NCBI GenBank assembly: GCA_023429135.1
Contig: JAEYWD010000115.1
Span: 1 to 64,000, forward strand
Length of the DNA: 64,000 nucleotides
Origin: Bacteroidota bacterium
GTDB taxonomy: Bacteria; Bacteroidota; Bacteroidia; Bacteroidales; JAAUTT01
Reading direction: 5' to 3'
Part shown: in pieces, positions 9,421 through 18,358 of the stretch
How positions within the stretch are numbered: the first letter of the stretch is position 1
Layout: every line of letters starts with the position of its first letter
Made by a program: the position numbers and the translations under genes
The notes under the pieces: model-generated
Told to the model about the DNA's origin: nothing
The model's input: only the letters and a program-made list of their open reading frames with translations
Databases searched by the model: none

Positions 9421-9821
9421 TGATGGGGGAAGTAGGAGGTTTTATAGTTGCTCTATGTTACACTAACCTCAGTAATTCGAAAGGGAGCGAAATATTTCAA
9501 ATTTATGGAATAGCCCAAGAGGAATAAGTGTAACCGGCAGGAATATTGAGATTCCTAGCGCCAAGCCAAAGAAACAGAAAACATCACAGCTTTGATAACC
9601 GACTGATTAATACAAAAGAGCCATGAAACAACCCCACCCACAAAAGCAAGAGTGTTGCCGCCCATCCCTGCAACCATCCCTTCGCTGCAACACACATGCT
9701 TTTTTTGCCACCCACCCTTACCAATTTGAAAAAGTATCACATAAAATCAATAAATTTTAAAATACAGAGCAGAAGCCGAAAAGCTCAGATAGAGTAGGCG
9801 AAATATTAAATCCTAAATCGT
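9421..9821. other. Gene-free stretch before the surface-protein group
   Basis: About 400 bases hold no convincing gene. A minus-strand frame at 9555-9740 has no homologous look and no start signal. The sequence is somewhat C-rich at 9620-9720 (CCACCCA/CCATCCC words) and AT-rich just before 9822. I see no riboswitch or RNA structure I can name. Confidence 0.5.
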
Positions 9822-10661
9822 ATGAAAAAAGCGTTTATTTTTCTTTGTTTAATGGCATTTTTTACTCATCAAACTCAAGGTCAAACTCAGTATAATGCCA
9901 GTTCCTACCATCAGTTTAATACTAACTATGGGTATATGCAAATTGGTGCGCAAAATTCTGGCTGGGTTCATATGTATACTGATAGACCTGCAGTTATTTT
10001 CAACAAACCAGTTTATTCATATACTGGAGAGTTTAGTGCTTATAGCACAAACAATTTATTGTTACAGACAAATGGAAGTACAAGAATGAAAATTGAAGCT
10101 TCTACCGGCAGAATTTACATTCCTTTTAGCAGTAACTTGACAATTGGTGATAGTTGGGCGGAAGGGAATCCTAGATTGTGGTTTCACCATAATGGAACAC
10201 ATGGTTATATTGATTATAAGGATAATTTGCATTTTCGTGCTGATAAGAATTGGATTAGCGCTTTGACATTGTATGGAAATGGAAGTGTTGGGGTTGGTTT
10301 TACAACTACGTATTCATCGGGTCAGTATAAAAATCAAGGCTATAAGCTTGCAGTTAACGGTGGTATTCTTTGTGAGGAAGTGAAAGTTATAACCGATGTT
10401 CCTGATGCTGATTACGTATTTGAAGAGGATTATAAACTTTTGACTTTACCGGAACTTGAATTGTTTGTAAAAAAGAATAAACACTTACCAGATATACCAT
10501 CAGCCTTGGAGTTCAAAACAAATGGATATAAAGTTGGCGAAATGGATGAAATGCTTCTAAGGAAAGTTGAGGAAATGACTTTATTGATGATTGAAATGAA
10601 CAAGAGACTTGAAACTTTAGAAAAGGAAAATAAAGAATTAAAATCCAAACTTATCAAATAA
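9822..10661 (+). CDS. Secreted surface protein with S74-like C-terminal coiled-coil region
   Basis: 279 residues with a signal peptide (MKKAFIFLCLMAFFTHQTQG). The middle is a chain of short beta-strand repeats (NNLLLQTNGSTRMKIEAS, GNPRLWFHHNGTHGYIDY), as in phage-tail-fibre-like stalks. The C-terminus carries the block very common in Bacteroidota: YKLAVNGGILCEEVKV, DYVFEEDYKLLTLPELELF, KKNKHLPDIPS, then a coiled coil (about 245-279). That block resembles the trimerising region found with peptidase-S74 chaperones. Function unknown; an extracellular adhesive or structural role is inferred. It is 11 bases upstream of the T9SS cargo gene and probably shares its transcript. Confidence 0.7.
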   Translation: MKKAFIFLCLMAFFTHQTQGQTQYNASSYHQFNTNYGYMQIGAQNSGWVHMYTDRPAVIFNKPVYSYTGEFSAYSTNNLLLQTNGSTRMKIEASTGRIYIPFSSNLTIGDSWAEGNPRLWFHHNGTHGYIDYKDNLHFRADKNWISALTLYGNGSVGVGFTTTYSSGQYKNQGYKLAVNGGILCEEVKVITDVPDADYVFEEDYKLLTLPELELFVKKNKHLPDIPSALEFKTNGYKVGEMDEMLLRKVEEMTLLMIEMNKRLETLEKENKELKSKLIK

Positions 10662-10672
10662 CAATTTTCAAC

Positions 10673-12931
10673 ATGCGAAAAATATTTTTACTTTTAATAT
10701 TAACGCTTTCTTTAAATCCTCTTTTCTGTCAAATGCCAACAAATGGCGATTATACTAATTGGAACTGGGAAGATCAGTCATTAGATAATTGGAAAAGAGC
10801 TGAGAGCGAGAGTTCTTCAGGATGGGTAAGGATAAATCCTCCATTCTTGCCTGAAACACCTGCTTTTGGTGATGTTATTGATATTATTGAGGCGCAGGAT
10901 TATTCTAAGTCCAAAGGTTGGAGACTTGTATGGGCACAATTTGGCCCTTCTGATATGCCATATCCTTTTTTTGTACTTTACAATAAATACAGGGGGTTAC
11001 TTAGGGCGTTTTTTTATTTGGAAGACAGAGATGCTTATTCGCACACTATTGTTACCTGTGGATTTCATTCTACTTCTAAGAAACCAGGAATACTTACTTA
11101 TGGAGGGGAATATGCAATTGCACCTGATGAATATTTAAATAACCCAACGCTTGGTAATGACTTAATTACAGTTGTTATACCGAAACAGGGTATCGGTCAA
11201 TGGGGAGTTGCTGATTTTCCAATATTTCTAGATCCAAATATTACCAATTTGGTTTATCAAGGGGCAAATATTGTTTTGTCTTTTTATGGATGCGATGTTT
11301 ATGACGCATATATTTCTGGTTCCTTAAATAAGGATAAAGACGAAGAACAGAACAGACAGCATACTATTATTGGAAATATTGCTGATATGGATAATACCAG
11401 TAATAACGAAATTAAAATGACAAATTCAAAACTCTTCAAACAATTCAAAACAAATGATGATTTGCAAAAATTTCTTACTAAAAGTACAAGTGCTGTAACC
11501 ACCTCCTCTCCAGCTTTTCTTACTAAATTTAAAACTGAAATCGAAGGCGCAAAAGGAAAATTTGTTTTAGACGGTGCTGATGCGCTAACAAAAGATGCTT
11601 TTGCTTTAAAAGCATTTATTAAAATGTTCAAGTTGCTTGTTGGAACTTTTCCGTCTTCTCAATCTGCAGGAGGAGCTGCTACAAATTATAGATATATAAG
11701 TTTAGCCGGTAATATTACTATCCGAAAAACGTTAAGCGGCACTACTTTTAAAATACCCGGAGTACAACCAAAAACTGGAAGTAAAATACCATACTACGAT
11801 TGTCCTATTGGTGCATTTAATCTTGAGAAAACCCCTACTATAAAAGTGACCAAACCTTACAGTAGGATTTCCTTATCATGCTGCAATAGTTGTAGTGGCT
11901 ATTATGGAAGCCCAATTTATCTTTCCGGCTATCAGGGTAAATTTGTAAAATACAAATTAGATCAGGATATAGAACTTGTGCTTAACAATATTCCCGGTTA
12001 TACTTTGGAATCCGTAAAATTCGCCATTCTTTGTAAACCAAATGGAACGGGAAATTTTAAGTATGATATAGATAAAACAAGCATTGCAAAATACAGGTAT
12101 ACTATTAGTCTGAATGGGCAAACTGTAGATTGCGATTTGCCAAATCCAGTTTATAATGACTTGAGCCTCGGACGATTTGAGCCTGTAAAACATGGCACTG
12201 ATGAAATTATCTATGGGACTCCTTATGTTGATAAAAATCAATTGAAGGGGATAACCTTTGAGGTGCCGGAATATACAGAAGTGAGCCTTGGTGTCTTTGC
12301 AATTCTACGGCACTCTTCTATTAGTGATCCTGTATTTTTTAAAGCTCAATATTTGATGCATACAAGCGTTGTTGATCCTCAAAGGCTAACTATGGCAAAT
12401 TTTGATGAACAGCCTACTTTCCCTTATTCAGACTACTATCAGTATGCATTTCAATATAATTTAAGCTCTCCAAATAATTCATCAACATATAGGGCAAAAG
12501 AGATTTTTCTCAAACCTGGTTTTACAGGTATATCTGGGTTTTATGCAGACGGTTCAGATCCATTCCCTTATTTTGGAAATACAATTATTCGTAACCCTTA
12601 TTTCTCATGTACAGAAACAATATCATCCCTCAAATCGGGTTCTATTGAAAATGCTGTTGAATTAAAAAGTACAGAAATTGTCGAGAAGGAGGTTGATAAA
12701 CAACTTCAGATATTTCCAAATCCCACAAATGGCATTATAACAGTGCGGAAAGGGACGAATAATATATCTGATGTTTGGATTACCGATTTACTTGGGAAAG
12801 TGATTTATAAAAATAAGAATATAGTTGGATCAGAATTCGAAATAGATATTTCAGGCCAAACTAAAGGTGTTTACCTCCTCCACATAAACACAGATCAGGG
12901 AAATCAGACAAAAAAGATTTTATTACAATAA
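10673..12931 (+). CDS. Large secreted protein with type IX secretion (T9SS type A) sorting domain
   Basis: 752 residues. The N-terminal signal peptide ends near LNPLFCQ. The last ~80 residues form a T9SS type A C-terminal domain: LQIFPNPTNGIITV, then VWITDLLGKVIYK and GVYLLHINTDQGNQTKKIL. Such proteins cross the outer membrane by the T9SS and are released or anchored at the surface. The ~650 residues between show no family I recognise. A charged segment (about 215-320) lacks beta character, and a Cys-rich patch (SCCNSCSGYYG) follows near residue 405. No T9SS machinery gene is near. Confidence 0.8.
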   Translation: MRKIFLLLILTLSLNPLFCQMPTNGDYTNWNWEDQSLDNWKRAESESSSGWVRINPPFLPETPAFGDVIDIIEAQDYSKSKGWRLVWAQFGPSDMPYPFFVLYNKYRGLLRAFFYLEDRDAYSHTIVTCGFHSTSKKPGILTYGGEYAIAPDEYLNNPTLGNDLITVVIPKQGIGQWGVADFPIFLDPNITNLVYQGANIVLSFYGCDVYDAYISGSLNKDKDEEQNRQHTIIGNIADMDNTSNNEIKMTNSKLFKQFKTNDDLQKFLTKSTSAVTTSSPAFLTKFKTEIEGAKGKFVLDGADALTKDAFALKAFIKMFKLLVGTFPSSQSAGGAATNYRYISLAGNITIRKTLSGTTFKIPGVQPKTGSKIPYYDCPIGAFNLEKTPTIKVTKPYSRISLSCCNSCSGYYGSPIYLSGYQGKFVKYKLDQDIELVLNNIPGYTLESVKFAILCKPNGTGNFKYDIDKTSIAKYRYTISLNGQTVDCDLPNPVYNDLSLGRFEPVKHGTDEIIYGTPYVDKNQLKGITFEVPEYTEVSLGVFAILRHSSISDPVFFKAQYLMHTSVVDPQRLTMANFDEQPTFPYSDYYQYAFQYNLSSPNNSSTYRAKEIFLKPGFTGISGFYADGSDPFPYFGNTIIRNPYFSCTETISSLKSGSIENAVELKSTEIVEKEVDKQLQIFPNPTNGIITVRKGTNNISDVWITDLLGKVIYKNKNIVGSEFEIDISGQTKGVYLLHINTDQGNQTKKILLQ

Positions 12932-12946
12932 TTAATAATGTAAAAT

Positions 12947-13285
12947 ATGAAATACATTTTGTTTATCCCACTTCTATGTTTCTGTTTGATTATCAAGGCT
13001 CAATCTTCGAAAGATTCAGTCAAGTTAAGTACTACACAAGAATATTTAACAATTATTATAGAACAGGCCGGTTCAACCTGTAAAGTTTATTTGTCTAAAG
13101 ACTCTTCCAAGTACGAAAAGAAGACCTTCAATGATGTTGAGCAATTTAATTTATCAGAACCGATGAAGATCCTTCAGAAGTTAAATAAAGAAGGATGGGC
13201 AGTACAAAATAGCAATATCTCTATGGTGGGAGATAGCTACCCTTACAGACTATATTTATATTATCTACTTTCTCGAAAGAAATGA
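12947..13285 (+). CDS. Small exported protein of unknown function
   Basis: 112 residues with a clear signal peptide (MKYILFIPLLCFCLIIKAQ). The mature part (~93 residues) has alternating strands and a motif LQKLNKEGWAVQNSN that resembles the end of small DUF4177-like domains, but I do not assign it. It lies 15 bases after the T9SS cargo gene and is followed by a terminator, so it is probably the last gene of a three-gene secreted-protein operon. Confidence 0.65.
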   Translation: MKYILFIPLLCFCLIIKAQSSKDSVKLSTTQEYLTIIIEQAGSTCKVYLSKDSSKYEKKTFNDVEQFNLSEPMKILQKLNKEGWAVQNSNISMVGDSYPYRLYLYYLLSRKK

Positions 13286-13292
13286 TTTGTTC

Positions 13293-13327
13293 AAAGAGGA
13301 ATCTTCTTTTGAAGGTTCCTCTTTTGT
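13293..13327 (+). terminator. Terminator of the secreted-protein operon
   Basis: AAGAGGAA (13294-13301) pairs with TTCCTCTT (13316-13323), followed by TT and a T-rich tail. It ends the 9822-13285 operon just before the methyltransferase gene. Confidence 0.7.
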
Positions 13328-13345
13328 AATATCTTTGAACAAAAA

Positions 13346-14146
13346 ATGAAAACAATTATTTCAAACATATTACGGAAGTTATGGATTTTATCGTATGTTG
13401 ATAAAATAAGATATTATTTGCACTTTTTTATTAAGTTTAAAGACAGTAGGGAATTCAAAAGAGAGAACCCACAGATTAAATTACCACCTTCATATCTCAT
13501 TTATGAATCTTTTAATCTAAATTATCATAATTATTATTATGGAGGTAAAGAATCTGCTATTTGGCTTCTGGAACACTTAAAGAAGTATAAAGAACTTAGA
13601 AATGTTAACATCTTGGATTGGGGATGTGGCCCTGCCCGAATAATTCGCCATCTGCCTGAACTGCTTGACTCTTCTTGTTCTATTTATGGATGTGATTATA
13701 ACTCCAAATCCATAATATGGAATAAAAATCATATAAGTAAAATTAATTTTAGTCTTAACTCTATTAATCCTCCATTGTCCTATGTGGATAATTCTTTTGA
13801 CGTGATTTATGGTATTTCAATTTTCACTCACCTAACAGAAGAACTGCATTATAAATGGTTTGATGAACTTGTGCGTGTTTCCAGAAACAATTCTGTAATC
13901 CTTTTAACTCTTGCCGGAGAGGTTTTTAAATTTAAGCTAACCCAGGAAGAAGCTAAAATATTTAATTCTGGTCAGATTTTAGCGAAGGGCAATACGAAAA
14001 TTGGACATAGAACTTATACAACTTACCATCCAGAAACCTTTGCCCAAAAATTGTTTTCTAATTATCAAATTTTAGAACATATTAAGGGCGAGATGAAAAA
14101 TGGCAAGCCTCAACAAGATATATGGATAATTAAAGTTGTAAAATGA
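13346..14146 (+). CDS. Class I SAM-dependent methyltransferase
   Basis: 266 residues. The SAM-binding motif I is ILDWGCGPARIIRHL (about residues 90-104), motif II is the acidic IYGCDYN, and the later strand SFDVIYGISIFTHL is typical of methyltransferase 11/25 families. The substrate cannot be read from sequence. Its first ~75 residues are hydrophobic/aromatic and not part of the core fold. Composition is very AT-rich, like the secreted-protein genes before it and unlike mltG after it, which suggests a shared origin by transfer (inference). Confidence 0.8.
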   Translation: MKTIISNILRKLWILSYVDKIRYYLHFFIKFKDSREFKRENPQIKLPPSYLIYESFNLNYHNYYYGGKESAIWLLEHLKKYKELRNVNILDWGCGPARIIRHLPELLDSSCSIYGCDYNSKSIIWNKNHISKINFSLNSINPPLSYVDNSFDVIYGISIFTHLTEELHYKWFDELVRVSRNNSVILLTLAGEVFKFKLTQEEAKIFNSGQILAKGNTKIGHRTYTTYHPETFAQKLFSNYQILEHIKGEMKNGKPQQDIWIIKVVK

Positions 14147-14174
14147 TATTTACCTAACTTATCACGACTTTTTC

Positions 14175-15245
14175 CTACTTAAAAATCTTATTTCTGTTCA
14201 GCGCCTTTCTATACGCATCAGCATTTATATTATGCTGTTGCAGCGTTTTTGCGAAACTATGCGATCCTGAAAAATCTTCTTTGGCACAGAAATACAGATA
14301 TTCGTGCCGCTGATAGTTCAAAACGGCATTGATTGACGATACGGAAGGGATGCAGATTGGTCCCGGAGGTAAGCCTGGCTGGCGGTAAGTGTTATAGGGT
14401 GATAAAACGGCTGTATGTTTGTCGAGCACTCTTTTGATTGCAAAATCTCCAACAGCAAATTTGACAGTAGGGTCGGCCTGAAGCGCCATTCCTCGTTTCA
14501 GGCGGTTAATATAAACACCTGCTATGATTGGCTTCTCGGGGCTGTATTGTGTTTCTTCCTCAACAATGGAGGCAATGGTTGTAATTTCTACCGGGTTGTA
14601 TTCAATCTGTTCCGCTTTTTGTAAACGCTCTGCGTTCCAGAATTTTTTATACTCTTTCAGCATCTTTTCACAAAATTCCTTTTCGTTTGTATTCCAGTAA
14701 AATTCATAGGTGTTTGGAATGAACATCGAAATAAAAGCCTCTTTGGTAAAGCCGTAATTCTCAGCTTCAGTTTTATTGTTCAGAAGTTTAACAAGCGCAA
14801 CCGAATCGGCTTCTATTTGCCGCGAAATTACTCCCGCCAGTTGATTTGTTGTTCGGATGTTGTGAAATACAACTTTTACAGGTTTCTGAATACCGGCTCT
14901 GAGCATAGTGATAAGCCTTTTGTTGCTCATGTTATATTCTATCTGATACCTTCCCGGTTTAACTTTATTGGTGTAATTCATTTTCTTTGCAAGCCAGTTA
15001 AAGCTGGCAGTGTCTTTAACATAATGGTTCTCCTGTAACGATTTTATTACATCTTTATACTCCGATCCGGTAGGTATATACAGATAAGTTTCTTTTTTCC
15101 CTTCAATGGTAACATTAGGCTTGTAAACATCTTTATATAACTGGTATATCCACAATAACCCCGCGCCTATAATAAGTAATACTATGAAAATCAGAACTGA
15201 TTTCCATTTGCTTGCGCCTTTCTTTTTCGATTTTCCTTTCGCCAT
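14175..15245 (-). CDS. mltG: Endolytic murein transglycosylase MltG
   Basis: MltG cuts nascent peptidoglycan and sets glycan strand length. The 356-residue protein has a Lys-rich cytoplasmic start, one membrane segment (about residues 15-37, VLIFIVLLIIGAGLLWIY), a LysM-like region, and the YceG catalytic domain with the active-site glutamate in ASIVEEETQYSPEKPIIAGV and the following YINRLKRGMALQADPTVKFA. It is monocistronic and divergent from mgsA. Confidence 0.93.
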   Translation of the reverse strand: MAKGKSKKKGASKWKSVLIFIVLLIIGAGLLWIYQLYKDVYKPNVTIEGKKETYLYIPTGSEYKDVIKSLQENHYVKDTASFNWLAKKMNYTNKVKPGRYQIEYNMSNKRLITMLRAGIQKPVKVVFHNIRTTNQLAGVISRQIEADSVALVKLLNNKTEAENYGFTKEAFISMFIPNTYEFYWNTNEKEFCEKMLKEYKKFWNAERLQKAEQIEYNPVEITTIASIVEEETQYSPEKPIIAGVYINRLKRGMALQADPTVKFAVGDFAIKRVLDKHTAVLSPYNTYRQPGLPPGPICIPSVSSINAVLNYQRHEYLYFCAKEDFSGSHSFAKTLQQHNINADAYRKALNRNKIFK

Positions 15246-15327
15246 AAAAATATCTTAAAAAGGTTCAAATTTACAACACATTCCTTAAAAAGCATTATCT
15301 TGGTGCATCCGTTAACGCTTTTTGAAC

Positions 15328-15795
15328 ATGGATATACGAAAAAACATTGCCTTGGTTGGCCATGATAACAGAAAACAAGAATTGGTCGATTGGGTTGAGT
15401 ATAACTGGGAAATATTGATTGAACACGATCTGATTTGCACCGGAACAACCGGCAGGTTAATAGATACCGCCCTGAATAATAAAATAAAGGAATATGGATC
15501 GGATAAAGTTGCGAATATCTTAAAACTCAAATCGGGCCCGCTGGGAGGCGATCAGCAACTGGGCGCCATGATTGCCGAAAATAAGGTCGATATCATTATT
15601 TTCTTCTGGGATCCTATGCAACCGCAACCGCACGATGTGGATGTAAAGGCCTTGTTGCGGATCGCGGTGTTGTACAATGTTGTTACTGCCAGCAACAGAG
15701 CGACAGCCGATTTTATTATTACATCCGATTTGTTTAAACAGGAATACGATCAACATATTTCCGATTTTGCATCGTATACAAACAGGAAACTTTAA
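15328..15795 (+). CDS. mgsA: Methylglyoxal synthase
   Basis: It converts dihydroxyacetone phosphate to methylglyoxal, a bypass of lower glycolysis. From ATG 15328 (MDIRKNIALVGHDN) the 155 residues include TGTTGRL (phosphate binding, about 38-44), SGPLGGDQQLGAMIAE with the catalytic-type Asp75, and FFWDPMQPQPHDVDVKALLR with His102/Asp103. All key residues are present. A TTG two codons upstream is possible but less likely. murI follows 32 bases downstream on the same strand. Confidence 0.95.
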   Translation: MDIRKNIALVGHDNRKQELVDWVEYNWEILIEHDLICTGTTGRLIDTALNNKIKEYGSDKVANILKLKSGPLGGDQQLGAMIAENKVDIIIFFWDPMQPQPHDVDVKALLRIAVLYNVVTASNRATADFIITSDLFKQEYDQHISDFASYTNRKL

Positions 15796-15827
15796 GTAGA
15801 GCATTGCAATTGTAGATCTTAGCAATC

Positions 15828-16661
15828 ATGCATTCTGAAATTAAAAATAGTCCTATAGGAGTATTCGATTCTGGGTTTGGAGGCCTGACGATCCTCCGGT
15901 CGCTAAATGAAGAATTGGCGGAGTACGACTATATTTATCTGGGCGACAATGCCCGTACTCCTTACGGAACACGATCTTTCGAGACTGTATACCAATACAC
16001 CCTGGAATGTGTGAAGAAACTATTTTCAATGGGCTGCCAGTTAGTCATTCTTGCATGCAATACTGCTTCTGCCAAAGCGCTACGATCCATTCAGCAGAAA
16101 GATCTTGCCCTGATTGATCCCAGCCGGAGAGTTCTTGGTGTAATCAGGCCAAGTGCCGAAGAAATTGGGAAATTAACGAAGACTGGTGTGGTTGGGGTTT
16201 TAGGAACCAATGGTACCGTGCAAAGTGAATCGTATTTACTCGAAATAAAAAAGTTGTTTCCTGAATTGTTTGTTTATCAGGAAGCTTGCCCCATGTGGGT
16301 GCCGTTAGTCGAGAATAATGAATTCTCTGGGGATGGAGCCGATTATTTTGTGAAAAAACACCTCGATAATCTGTTTCAAAAGGACAGCAGAATGGATGCT
16401 GTTATCCTGGGATGTACTCATTATCCTTTGTTAATGGACAAAATAATGAAATTCACGCCTGCACATATTAACATGATTCCGCAGGGGGAGATTATTGCCA
16501 GAAGTTTAAAAGATTACCTCCGTCGCCATCCTGAAATGGAACAACGGTGCTCGAAAAATGGGAGCAGGGTTTATTATACAACAGAGTCAGCAGAGCACTT
16601 TGATCAACAAGCCTCTGTTTTCTCAGGTGAACCTGTAAAGTCCAGGCATCTTACACTTTAA
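15828..16661 (+). CDS. murI: Glutamate racemase
   Basis: It makes D-glutamate for peptidoglycan. The 277-residue protein has the N-terminal GVFDSGFGGLTILRSL, the two catalytic cysteines in ILACNTASAKALR (Cys77) and VILGCTHYPLL (Cys196), and the glycine-rich GVVGVLGTNGTV. Length and motif order are normal. The spacer before it contains GTAGAGCATTG, a word shared with the repeat field at 9241-9420. Confidence 0.95.
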   Translation: MHSEIKNSPIGVFDSGFGGLTILRSLNEELAEYDYIYLGDNARTPYGTRSFETVYQYTLECVKKLFSMGCQLVILACNTASAKALRSIQQKDLALIDPSRRVLGVIRPSAEEIGKLTKTGVVGVLGTNGTVQSESYLLEIKKLFPELFVYQEACPMWVPLVENNEFSGDGADYFVKKHLDNLFQKDSRMDAVILGCTHYPLLMDKIMKFTPAHINMIPQGEIIARSLKDYLRRHPEMEQRCSKNGSRVYYTTESAEHFDQQASVFSGEPVKSRHLTL

Positions 16662-16662
16662 T

Positions 16663-17412
16663 TTACAGGTACATATCAGCATAAGTGGGATAACTTGGTT
16701 TATCCGGTGAAAGGACAGTGAAAATATTACTTTTTTCCAGCACCTTCATGTCAATTTCGTTTGTTTCCTGCAAAATAAAAAAATCTCCTTTTTTGATTTT
16801 TCTTTTATCAAGTTCAATCTCACCCGATAGCATGTATCCCGACATTATCATATGTTCGTTTACATGAATTTTATGATCCATTTCCGACAACTCAAGCATC
16901 TGGATGCTTACATCGGGGCTGTCGAGAACTATTGGAGCTTCTTCGCCGGTTAATGTGCGAATACTTTTTCCTTGCATTGTGTTAACCGGAAAGTTCGAAG
17001 AGCTGCTTTTACAAAGCGAAGGTTCCGATTTTTTCATACGCTCAAAATTCGGGTCCAGCCATATCTGAATAACCTCCGAGTTGGAATTTAATTTTTCAAG
17101 ATGCTTCATTCCTTTTCCCGACTTTAAAACCTGCATATCGCCTTCATTCAATTTAGAACGTTTGCCATTCACATTGTCCAGAATTTCAACTTTCCCTTTC
17201 AGGACATAAATAATAATTTCGAAACCAATATGCGGATACTCCTTGATAATGCTTCCATAGTCGGTTTTTACGTGCGACCAGTAAAAAATATTAGAATAAG
17301 GTTTCAACGGTCCCTGGTCCTGAGGGAATCCAAGCATCTTATATTCCTGAATTGCACCTTCGTTCAGCAACCGGGATGTTTGCTCATTTTTGGTTAGTAT
17401 TGTTATATTCAT
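16663..17412 (-). CDS. Pirin-family cupin protein
   Basis: 249 residues with two cupin folds. The N-terminal one contains HVKTDYGSIIKEYPHIGFE, then IIIYVLKGKVE and NEGDMQVLKSGKGMKHLEKL, which are pirin-type metal-site regions; a metal site is likely but one of the usual histidines seems replaced (HIGFE in place of HPHRGFE). The second fold (MDHKIHVNEHMIMSGYMLSG) is a typical pirin C-terminal half. Some pirins act as quercetinases; function here is unknown. Its stop is two bases from the murI stop (convergent). Confidence 0.75.
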   Translation of the reverse strand: MNITILTKNEQTSRLLNEGAIQEYKMLGFPQDQGPLKPYSNIFYWSHVKTDYGSIIKEYPHIGFEIIIYVLKGKVEILDNVNGKRSKLNEGDMQVLKSGKGMKHLEKLNSNSEVIQIWLDPNFERMKKSEPSLCKSSSSNFPVNTMQGKSIRTLTGEEAPIVLDSPDVSIQMLELSEMDHKIHVNEHMIMSGYMLSGEIELDKRKIKKGDFFILQETNEIDMKVLEKSNIFTVLSPDKPSYPTYADMYL

Positions 17413-17490
17413 ATTTCGCTTTTTTCTAAATTTACAACATTATCATACCCGAGTCAAGTAATTGTAATAAATTCCCTTTTTTATTCCGAA

Positions 17491-18267
17491 ATGAAAATTA
17501 CTGTTCTAACAGAAAATACTGCCGGGCGTAACTGTCTGGCCGAATTTGGATTGAGTTACCTTATTGATGCGGACAAGAAAGTTTTGTTCGATACCGGTAA
17601 CAGCGATGTATTTATGCAAAATGCCGAAAGGTTGAAGATTTCGCTGGATGAAGTCGATACCGTTGTGCTAAGTCATGGGCATTGGGATCATGGCAATGGT
17701 TTAAAATTTTTTGGTAATAAACCCTTGTTAACGCACCCCGATTCGTTTCAAAAAAGGTATAATAAAAAAGATAACCGGTATGTTGGTTTGGACCAGACCT
17801 ATGAAGAAGTATTAAGTAATTATAAGGTTACTACCTCCAAAGACCCATTTGTTATTAGTCGCGAAATAATTTTTTTGGGTGAAATTCCACGGCTTAACGA
17901 TTTTGAATCCAAGCATACTCATTTTACTTTGAAAGATGGAACTGAGGATTATGTAATTGACGACTCCGGATTAGTGGTCCGTACCGGAAATGGTTTGGTT
18001 GTGATTACAGGCTGTGCACACTCCGGCGTTTGCAATATGGTTGAATATGCTTGTAAAGTAACGGGAATTGCTAAAGTTTTGGCTGTTTTTGGGGGATTTC
18101 ATTTAAAGACTGATAATGAAGTGACGCATAAAACAATTGAATATCTGAAGAATAAAGGTGTTGAAAGAGTTTATCCTTCACATTGTACATCATTTCCTGC
18201 GTTGGTAGCGTTCAGCAGAGAGTTTAAATTTTTCCAGGTTTTAACGGGCGATTTCTTCTATTTTTAA
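17491..18267 (+). CDS. MBL-fold metallohydrolase (COG1237-like)
   Basis: 258 residues of metallo-beta-lactamase fold. The metal-binding motif is LSHGHWDHGNGL (His62, His64, Asp66, His67). Later ligands are likely in TGCAHSGVCNM (about 170-180) and FGGFHLK. This order is that of the archaeal/bacterial family annotated near dihydropterin synthesis (DHPS-associated), but the substrate is not known. It is divergent from the pirin gene. Confidence 0.85.
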   Translation: MKITVLTENTAGRNCLAEFGLSYLIDADKKVLFDTGNSDVFMQNAERLKISLDEVDTVVLSHGHWDHGNGLKFFGNKPLLTHPDSFQKRYNKKDNRYVGLDQTYEEVLSNYKVTTSKDPFVISREIIFLGEIPRLNDFESKHTHFTLKDGTEDYVIDDSGLVVRTGNGLVVITGCAHSGVCNMVEYACKVTGIAKVLAVFGGFHLKTDNEVTHKTIEYLKNKGVERVYPSHCTSFPALVAFSREFKFFQVLTGDFFYF

Positions 18268-18358
18268 TAAATTGAACCAGCCGTTAATTGTCGACCGCCT
18301 TCATTGTGTAAGTGTATGGTTGTTGGCTGTTAACCGTCGATGGACTGAAGTCTGGGGA

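Noticed and set aside
9555..9740. Minus-strand open frame of 61 residues
   Set aside because: No start signal, no family resemblance, and C-rich low-complexity sequence; probably chance.
15191..15530. Minus-strand frames of 72 and 85 residues near mgsA
   Set aside because: They are antisense to the start of mgsA and mltG, both well supported.
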